Source of the DNA: Acholeplasmatales bacterium
GTDB lineage: Bacteria > Bacillota_I > Bacilli_A > Acholeplasmatales > Anaeroplasmataceae
NCBI GenBank assembly: GCA_900770055.1
Contig: CAAGJD010000105.1
Location: forward strand, 1-7,106
Direction: 5' to 3'
Length of the DNA stretch: 7,106 bases
Each line of letters starts with the position of its first letter. The first letter of the stretch is position 1. The notes under the pieces were generated by a model that saw only the letters and a list, made by a program, of their open reading frames with translations, had not been told where the DNA came from and searched no databases. Both the position numbers and the translations under genes were made by a program. Below, piece after piece: positions 1 through 5,263 of this stretch.

Positions 1-22
1 CTACACGACGCTCTTCCGATCT
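1..22 (+). other. Illumina TruSeq adapter remnant (not genomic)
   Basis: The first 22 bases match, as I remember it, the 3' end of the Illumina TruSeq universal adapter, finishing in GCTCTTCCGATCT. They are GC-richer than the DNA that follows. They should be treated as synthetic sequence left on the contig end. The reading frame of the first gene happens to stay open through them, so automatic callers may translate them as part of the protein. Confidence 0.97.
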
Positions 23-793
23 CTCTGGAAAATTAATTATCCGATTGATGAAGAAGGAAAGCTTATAAATCAAAGTGATGAAAATTTAGCTTATAATTAT
101 GTTAAAATAGGTGATACAGTTAATGGTAGAGTTATTAATGAATATCATGATTTTACCTATTCTTGTGCTGATAATGGTGGAAATCTTCTTCATGGTGTTG
201 GACAAACAAATGCTCTAATTTCTGGTAAACCTATAAATAATACTGATAAAAAATATTTACGAATAAGGTATTCTAAGGTAGGAGACACCTATATAAAGGA
301 TCCAGATGGTGAATATGTAAGATTAGGTACAATTAATACACCTGAAGTAACAGGTACTTATGTATCATTTGTTCAATATAATGAATTTAGACAATCAGGT
401 AGTGGAAATATTGTATTAGATGGAGATAGATTTTTTTATAATCAAAATGATGGATATTATCATTTTGATTCAATAGATGGTCCAATTGTTTGTGCGAAAA
501 TTACAGCAGCTGCTGTATATTTTGAATCAGGTTTTATCCATATGGAGGATCCTGGTAATGCTGCATTAAGACTTTTTGGTAAATATAATTACAAAAGATT
601 TATTGAGGCAGAATATGCAGATATGTGTAATTCTGATGGAGTATGCTATTTAACTATGGAACTAAAGAATTTCCTTCAAGGCTTAAGTAATAGTTCAGCT
701 TATTTCTTTGATGGAAATGGTTGGTGTGAGGTTGATAAAGTATTTGCTTCTGAGGAAAATCAATGGTTATTTGCATGCGGATTTTATAATTAG
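23..793 (+). CDS. 5'-truncated Cys-rich protein with C-terminal WLxxC module
   Basis: This is the C-terminal 256 residues of a longer protein whose start lies beyond the contig edge. The frame is open from base 23 to a TAG at 791-793, directly followed by an in-frame TAA. The ATG at 542 is internal: coding continues well upstream in the same frame and no ribosome site precedes it. I recognise no named family. Residues ~142-256 resemble two segments of the next protein: an acidic NDGYYH start, a YLTMELKNFLQGL helix and a closing EENQWLFAC. The piece has six cysteines (about residues 48, 157, 202, 208, 235 and 252), many for a low-GC Gram-positive protein. The shared module and the 17-base gap to the lipoprotein gene suggest an exported, co-transcribed paralogue of that lipoprotein. 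The signal peptide needed to prove export is not in the window. Confidence 0.85.
   Translation, partial: LWKINYPIDEEGKLINQSDENLAYNYVKIGDTVNGRVINEYHDFTYSCADNGGNLLHGVGQTNALISGKPINNTDKKYLRIRYSKVGDTYIKDPDGEYVRLGTINTPEVTGTYVSFVQYNEFRQSGSGNIVLDGDRFFYNQNDGYYHFDSIDGPIVCAKITAAAVYFESGFIHMEDPGNAALRLFGKYNYKRFIEAEYADMCNSDGVCYLTMELKNFLQGLSNSSAYFFDGNGWCEVDKVFASEENQWLFACGFYN
446..790 (+). repeat. WLxxC module, copy 1 (in the truncated first protein)
   Basis: Residues ~142-256 of the first protein match the two modules in the lipoprotein at three points: NDGYYH at the start, DGVCYLTMELKNFLQGL in the middle, and EENQWLFAC at the end. The similarity is at protein level only and was aligned by eye. Confidence 0.65.
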
Positions 794-794
794 T

Positions 795-802
795 AAAGGA
801 GA
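795..802 (+). promoter_or_regulatory. Ribosome binding site of the TlpA-like lipoprotein gene
   Basis: AAAGGAGA lies 8 bases before the ATG at 811 and overlaps the second (TAA) stop of the upstream gene. The strong site and ideal spacing fix the start. The tight packing supports co-transcription with the upstream gene. Confidence 0.85.
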
Positions 803-810
803 GAAGAAAG

Positions 811-882
811 ATGAAAAAGATATTTAAGTTTATTACTGGTGGCTTAGCTTTAATGTTAACTGCATTTGCTATTACATCTTGT
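811..882 (+). other. Lipoprotein signal peptide with lipobox
   Basis: Residues 1-24 of the TlpA-like protein carry a KKIFK basic start, a hydrophobic stretch (about residues 8-20) and the lipobox ITSC followed by Gly. Cys24 is the expected lipidation site, which would place the mature protein on the outer face of the membrane. Confidence 0.9.
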
Positions 883-3555
883 GGAAGTGAAACTAATAAT
901 AGTTCAAATACTACACCATCATCAAATGTAACAAATTCAGCACCAACTAATAGTGGTACAAATAGTACACCAACTACTAGTGGAACAATTAATAGTTCAA
1001 TTGTTACATATAGAATTCACTTAACTGCTGTTAGTGGTAAGCCACTTGAATATGTAAGCGTAAAGCTACTTAAAAATGGTAAAGAGGTTGCAAAAGAATA
1101 TTCAGATGCTAATGGATATGCAGATTTCACTGTAGAAAAAGATATTTATGTAGTATCTGTAAGTACACCTGATGGCTATGCGCTATTAGACGATGCAGCT
1201 ATCTATACTGATGCAACAGGAACTGACTTAGTTACTGAAGTAAAGTTCACACAACATTTAATTGAAGAAGAAATGCCAGAAGATCATGTATATTCTTTAG
1301 GTGATTCAATGTATAACTTTAGCTATACAGATATTGATGGTAATACAATAGAATTAAAGCAATTACTAAAAGAAAATGATGTTGTTGCTCTTAACTTCTG
1401 GTATACTACATGTACATGGTGTGTACAGGAATTCCCTGCTCTTGAAGAGGCTTATAAGCAAATAAAGGATAGTAGAGTTGCTGTTGTGGCTATCAATCCA
1501 GGAGCTCAAATCAGTCAAAATGATACTGCAGCTGACATTGATGCATTTAGAAGTGAACATGGTCTAACATTCCCATTTGTTATTGATACATTTGAAACTA
1601 GATTATGTTCAGCATTTCAATTAGCTGCTTTCCCTACTACAGTATTTATTGATAGATATGGTATTGTTTCCTATGTTGAAGAGGGTGCAATTACATTAGC
1701 TTCTAAATGGTTAACAGTGTTTAATGACTTTTTAGGTGATGATTATGAGCCTAAATTTGAGACTAATGAAATTGTTTTACCTACTACAGAATACCCAGGT
1801 GATGAAGCTATTGCTGCTATAGCAAATCAATCAAGTGAAATATCAGTAGCTTATAGAACAGAAACTAATAATGATGCTAAATATAACTGGCCTTGGGTTG
1901 TAGATGAAACTGAGGGTGCTATAAAGCCTTCAAATTATAAGATAAATAATTCATATTCTATTTTATACATGGATGTTACTATTCCTGCTAATAAGGTTTT
2001 AGCATTTGATTATAAATCATCTACAGAAACTGCAGATTGTTTATATTTCTTAAAGGATAATAGAAGAATTGGTTTAATTACTGGTATTACGGCTGATTAT
2101 GAAACAAAATATTTATATGTTTCAGGTGTTGAAGAGAATATCACAATTGGTATTTGTTATCAAAAGGATTCTAGTGGATATGATGGCGATGATACAGTAT
2201 ACATTAAAAATGTTAGATTTGTTGATGTTGAAGAGGTAAATTCTCCAACACTAGTAATTAGAGATTGTGCAACAGGTGAGCAAGATCCATTTACACATAC
2301 ATACGAAAATTATGTAGAAACATATTTAGCTGAAGATGGCTATTATCATGTAAAGAATACAAATCAATTAGTATTAGTTAATTTACTTGATGGTTATACT
2401 AAATATTCTCAAAATTCAATGTATGATTATTATAATGAAGGCGTATTAGATTTCTCTACTTCAGGTGGTCCTGATTATTCAGAATATATGCTAAAATATA
2501 TGCTATATGCTTCAAATTCATACACTAATATGTTAGATATTGCATGTTCTGGATTAATTCCTGTTACAGAAGAATTCTCGACAGTACTTAAAGATATTGT
2601 TGTTAGAATTGGTGATATGAGTGGAGGAAGTAAAGAAGAAATCCAATGGCTAGAGCTTTGTGTATATATTGATCAATATGGTACAAATGGTAAGGATCTA
2701 ATTGGAGATCCAATTGAAGGTATTGCTCCATTTAGTGCATATGAGGCTAAGCTAGGTGCAAATGTAATTAATTATAATAGAATTATTGTACCAAGAGGCT
2801 TATATAATAAATTTGTTCCTGAACAGGATGGTATTTATAAAATTTATTCAGTTGGTGATTATGATACAGACTGCTTCATCATGGATGAAACTGGTGAAAT
2901 CATCAGAACTGTTGATTCACTAAATCTTGAATTTAGAGAATTCTATGAAAGAGTTTATAAAGGCTTAGATGTTAAGAATTTCTTTACATATATGCGCTTT
3001 GAAGCAGGTAAAACATATTATATTCTTCCATGCTTCTGGAATACAGCACAAACTGGTGATTTAGAATTCCATATTGATTATGTTGGTGAAACTAAAGAAA
3101 TATTAAAGGTTGGTGCTTATGCAACATTTACATCAGAAAACGAGGATTTAACAGGTGCAATACTAGCTAATAAGACAACCGATATTGTTTATGATGCTGA
3201 AAATGATTGTTACCATCCTATTAAGAATGGTGTTGCATATGAAGGTGTAATCTATTTAGACATAGCTTATACAACAGGTGTATTTACAAATCTAAACCTA
3301 GTTGCATTATGTGAAAACGGTGGTTTTAATTTCACTAAGGATGAATTAGGTAACGCAGTTGAAGGTGAAGATTTAACAAGCTTATTTAATGAATATATTC
3401 CTAAGGCTGTTGATGATGAAAATAATCCATTATATGGATTAGTAGTAGTTGATAAGCAATTAGCTGAAATATTACAAAAATTAATGGACAAGTATACATT
3501 TGAGGGTGTAGAGGAGTCTTGGTTAAAGCTTTGTTACTATATTGAAACTTTATAG
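811..3555 (+). CDS. TlpA/thioredoxin-like redox lipoprotein with two WLxxC modules
   Basis: This 914-residue protein is probably anchored to the outer face of the membrane and reduces or exchanges thiols there. Residues 1-24 form a lipoprotein signal peptide (KK start, hydrophobic core, lipobox ITSC with Cys24). A Ser/Thr/Asn linker with nine-residue repeats runs to ~63. Residues ~64-148 look like a small beta-sandwich (transthyretin/Cna-B-like; GKPLEYVSV, DANGYADF). Residues ~158-308 are a TlpA/AhpC-TSA-type thioredoxin fold: NFWYTTCTWC with Cys201 and Cys204, then FPTTVFID with the cis-Pro at 275. Residues ~330-475 look beta-rich and resemble a jelly-roll binding domain, but this is a guess. 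Residues ~508-621 and ~796-914 are two diverged copies of the module ending the preceding protein, separated by another beta-rich stretch (~634-760). The protein has 14 cysteines. TlpA proteins are usually below 200 residues, so the C-terminal 600 residues are an unusual addition. The following CxxC and Fe-S membrane genes suggest its electron source. Confidence 0.95.
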   Translation: MKKIFKFITGGLALMLTAFAITSCGSETNNSSNTTPSSNVTNSAPTNSGTNSTPTTSGTINSSIVTYRIHLTAVSGKPLEYVSVKLLKNGKEVAKEYSDANGYADFTVEKDIYVVSVSTPDGYALLDDAAIYTDATGTDLVTEVKFTQHLIEEEMPEDHVYSLGDSMYNFSYTDIDGNTIELKQLLKENDVVALNFWYTTCTWCVQEFPALEEAYKQIKDSRVAVVAINPGAQISQNDTAADIDAFRSEHGLTFPFVIDTFETRLCSAFQLAAFPTTVFIDRYGIVSYVEEGAITLASKWLTVFNDFLGDDYEPKFETNEIVLPTTEYPGDEAIAAIANQSSEISVAYRTETNNDAKYNWPWVVDETEGAIKPSNYKINNSYSILYMDVTIPANKVLAFDYKSSTETADCLYFLKDNRRIGLITGITADYETKYLYVSGVEENITIGICYQKDSSGYDGDDTVYIKNVRFVDVEEVNSPTLVIRDCATGEQDPFTHTYENYVETYLAEDGYYHVKNTNQLVLVNLLDGYTKYSQNSMYDYYNEGVLDFSTSGGPDYSEYMLKYMLYASNSYTNMLDIACSGLIPVTEEFSTVLKDIVVRIGDMSGGSKEEIQWLELCVYIDQYGTNGKDLIGDPIEGIAPFSAYEAKLGANVINYNRIIVPRGLYNKFVPEQDGIYKIYSVGDYDTDCFIMDETGEIIRTVDSLNLEFREFYERVYKGLDVKNFFTYMRFEAGKTYYILPCFWNTAQTGDLEFHIDYVGETKEILKVGAYATFTSENEDLTGAILANKTTDIVYDAENDCYHPIKNGVAYEGVIYLDIAYTTGVFTNLNLVALCENGGFNFTKDELGNAVEGEDLTSLFNEYIPKAVDDENNPLYGLVVVDKQLAEILQKLMDKYTFEGVEESWLKLCYYIETL
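913..993 (+). repeat. Three 27-bp imperfect repeats encoding a Thr/Ser/Asn linker
   Basis: Three consecutive nine-residue units, TPSSNVTNS, APTNSGTNS and TPTTSGTIN, follow the lipidated cysteine. The second and third are still close at DNA level: 941-961 and 968-988 differ at 2 of 21 bases with a 27-base period. They likely form a flexible tether between the membrane anchor and the folded domains. Confidence 0.75.
1285..1734 (+). other. TlpA/AhpC-TSA thioredoxin-like domain with CTWC
   Basis: This part of the lipoprotein (residues ~159-308) begins GDSMYNFSYTDIDGNTIEL, the usual TlpA/peroxiredoxin opening strand pair. NFWYTTCTWC follows with both active-site cysteines. The domain continues through AVVAINPG and ends FPTTVFIDRYG with the cis-proline next to the active site. 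All hallmarks of a working thiol-disulfide domain are present. Confidence 0.93.
2332..2673 (+). repeat. WLxxC module, copy 2 (lipoprotein, internal)
   Basis: Residues ~508-621 contain EDGYYHVKN, later SGLIPVTEEFSTVLKDIV, and end EEIQWLELCVYI. The order and spacing of these blocks match the C-terminal copy in the same protein and the copy in the upstream protein. The closing Trp-Leu-x-x-Cys (Trp613, Cys617) is kept. Confidence 0.7.
3196..3552 (+). repeat. WLxxC module, copy 3 (lipoprotein C terminus)
   Basis: Residues ~796-914 contain ENDCYHPIKNG, then YGLVVVDKQLAEILQKLM, and close with EESWLKLCYYIE. The GL-[IV] plus amphipathic helix block and the Trp904/Cys908 pair align with copy 2. The protein ends six residues after this Cys, just as the upstream protein ends four residues after its own. 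Confidence 0.7.
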
Positions 3556-3565
3556 TATAAAAATA

Positions 3566-3603
3566 AATTTAATCCCAAGCCTAATATGGTTTGGGATTAA
3601 ATT
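3566..3603 (+). terminator. Long inverted repeat between lipoprotein and CxxC-protein genes
   Basis: The left arm AATTTAATCCCAA (3566-3578) is perfectly complementary to TTGGGATTAAATT (3591-3603). A G-T and two G-C pairs extend it to 16 bp around a six-base TAATAT loop. It begins ten bases after the TAG of the lipoprotein gene and ends directly against the next ribosome site. On the + strand no run of T follows the stem (the next bases are AAAGGGAG), so it is not a classic intrinsic terminator. It may be a weak terminator, an mRNA 3'-end stabiliser or a translation-modulating hairpin. On the - strand it is followed by TATTTTTATA, so it could terminate transcription arriving from downstream. 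Confidence 0.6.
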
Positions 3604-3611
3604 AAAGGGAG
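3604..3611 (+). promoter_or_regulatory. Ribosome binding site deciding a GTG start
   Basis: AAAGGGAG lies seven bases before the GTG at 3619. No in-frame ATG is near, so this site fixes the unusual start codon. It touches the last base of the inverted repeat, so folding of that repeat could affect access by ribosomes. Confidence 0.75.
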
Positions 3612-3618
3612 TGAAAAA

Positions 3619-4389
3619 GTGAAAGATGATAAATTTGTAAAAAAATTAGTATTTAGTGTTATCACTTTTCAGATATTTTTGACAGCTATTGCCTTTATTG
3701 TTCAAATTTTAAGAATTTATTTTGGTAATAAGGATTCATTTCCAATTTTTACAAGGGATATGACTATAGCCTCTATAATGGAAATATTTGCGATAATAAT
3801 AATATTTATTATTTTTGTTATTATTGTTGGAATATTATCATTCATTTATAAATTAGATGATGATAAAAATGTTAAAAATGAGGCTTTAGCTACTTTAAAT
3901 ATTCTCATAAAGAAAATACCAGAGGAAAGAAAAAATAGTGAAGAATATAATGAATTAATTAAATTAAATAAGAAAAGAAAATATGCTTATTTAATCGCAA
4001 CATGTATAACACTTGTTTGCATATTATTTGCTTTTTTATACATGTTTAATCCAAAGCATTTCATTTCAGAAGGAAATGCTTTAACTCAATGTAATAATTT
4101 ATTTTTATATCTTAGTCCTTGGATTATTATTGCATTTTTAGCATTTATTGGCGCTAAACTATATGAAAATCATAACGCAAAAGAAGCAATTAATATTGCT
4201 AAAAAAATAATAGATCCTAAGAAAAGTACTTATGGTGAAAATAAAAGTCAAAAGAAGCTTAGAATTGCGCAAGGCGTAATATTAGGTGTAGCTTTAATTA
4301 TGGTTATCGTTGGAGTTTTCACTGGTGGTGCTTTTGATGTATTTGCGAAGGCAGCAAAAATATGTTCAGAATGTATAGGGTTAGGTTAG
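3619..4389 (+). CDS. Five-helix membrane protein with CD1871A-type CxxC tail
   Basis: This 256-residue protein starts at GTG. Hydrophobic segments at about 10-34, 50-77, 121-143, 160-181 and 216-235 predict five membrane helices, with charged Lys/Glu loops at 78-120 and 182-215. The last ~45 residues, a helix with a GVFTGGAFDVF stretch and the ending CSECIGLG (Cys249, Cys252), match what I remember of the short CD1871A-family CXXC-motif proteins of Clostridia. Those end almost identically and occur beside 4Fe-4S membrane proteins. The tail is therefore probably a thiol pair at the membrane surface, passing electrons between the Fe-S protein and an exported thioredoxin. The first four helices belong to no family I can name, and the family is usually a single-helix protein, so this looks like an extended or fused form. 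The stop is four bases from the next ATG, indicating translational coupling. The tail assignment is fairly sure; the role is inference. Confidence 0.93.
   Translation: MKDDKFVKKLVFSVITFQIFLTAIAFIVQILRIYFGNKDSFPIFTRDMTIASIMEIFAIIIIFIIFVIIVGILSFIYKLDDDKNVKNEALATLNILIKKIPEERKNSEEYNELIKLNKKRKYAYLIATCITLVCILFAFLYMFNPKHFISEGNALTQCNNLFLYLSPWIIIAFLAFIGAKLYENHNAKEAINIAKKIIDPKKSTYGENKSQKKLRIAQGVILGVALIMVIVGVFTGGAFDVFAKAAKICSECIGLG
4252..4386 (+). other. CD1871A-like C-terminal CxxC module
   Basis: Residues 212-256 form a KKLR basic lead, one hydrophobic helix (about 216-235), GGAFDVFAKAAKI and the terminal CSECIGLG. In the stand-alone family members I recall, this is nearly the whole protein. Confidence 0.75.
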
Positions 4390-4393
4390 AATT

Positions 4394-5263
4394 ATGAAGA
4401 AAATTAAAGAATTTTTTAAAGGACTTATCCCTAGTAAGAGACGCTTAATTCAAGTATATGCTGCTTTACTTTATAATGCTAATCTTATGGGATTTGTTAC
4501 TGGTAATATTTTTGTTGGTAAATCTAAAATGGTATGCTTACCAGGTATGAATTGTTATTCATGTCCAGGTGCGATAGGTGCTTGTCCTTTAGGTTCACTA
4601 CAAACTGCTTTATCAAGTAAAAATTATAAAACCATTACTTATTTAATTGGTATATTATTACTATATTCAATCATTTTAGGTAGAACAATTTGTGGATGGC
4701 TATGTCCTGGTGGATTATTTCAAGAATTATTATATAAAATTAAAACTCCAAAGCTTAAGAAAAATAGAATAACAAGAATTTTATCATATTCTAAATATGT
4801 ATTGCTTGTAGTTTTAGTTATTTATATTCCAATTATATTTGCAATATCAGCAGGTAAAACAATACCAGCCTTTTGTAAATATATTTGTCCTATTGGAACC
4901 TTTGAGGGTGCAATTGGACTACTTTCTAATCCAAATAATGAAAACTATTTTGATGTGCTTGGTCCTTTATTTACTTGGAAGTTTATACTTTTAATAATAT
5001 TTATTGTTGCGTCAATATTTATTTTTAGATTCTTCTGTAGATTTTTCTGCCCACTTGGCGCTATTTATGGTTTATTTAACAAGCTTTCAATTCTAGGCAT
5101 AAAGGTTAATGATGAAAAGTGTAATGGTTGTAATGCATGTGTTAATCATTGTAAAATGGATGTAAAGCATGTTGGCGATCATGAATGTATAATGTGTGGT
5201 GATTGTATTGATGTTTGCCATGCAAATGCGATAGACTGGAAGCTTATTAGAAAAGATATTGAA
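4394..5263 (+). other. NapH/CcoG-like membrane polyferredoxin domain
   Basis: Residues 1-290 contain three CxxxCP motifs (CGWLCP, CKYICP, CRFFCP) flanking membrane helices and a two-cluster ferredoxin segment (CNGCNACVNHC and CIMCGDCIDVC). This is the signature of membrane quinol or ferredoxin electron carriers in the NapH/CcoG/RdxA group. All eight ferredoxin cysteines are present, so two [4Fe-4S] clusters can be expected. Confidence 0.93.

Noticed and set aside
542..793. A separate 83-residue gene starting at the ATG at 542
   Set aside because: The same frame is open all the way upstream to the contig edge with similar coding character, and no ribosome site precedes 542. It is the end of a longer gene.
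1366..1560. Antisense open frame inside the TlpA-like gene
   Set aside because: It overlaps the CTWC-encoding region on the other strand, has no ribosome site and no recognisable protein. It is a shadow of the real gene.
3267..3491. Antisense open frame near the end of the TlpA-like gene
   Set aside because: It lies opposite the third WLxxC module, with no start signal or family features. It is a shadow frame.
3531..3561. Possible promoter (TTGTTA, then TATAGT or TATAAA) before the CxxC membrane protein gene
   Set aside because: The spacings are 14 or 19 bases, outside the best range, and such matches are common in DNA this AT-rich. It also overlaps the end of a coding sequence.
3566..3603. 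Certain rho-independent terminator on the + strand
   Set aside because: The stem is convincing, but the T run needed after it is missing on this strand. It is listed as a hairpin with uncertain role.
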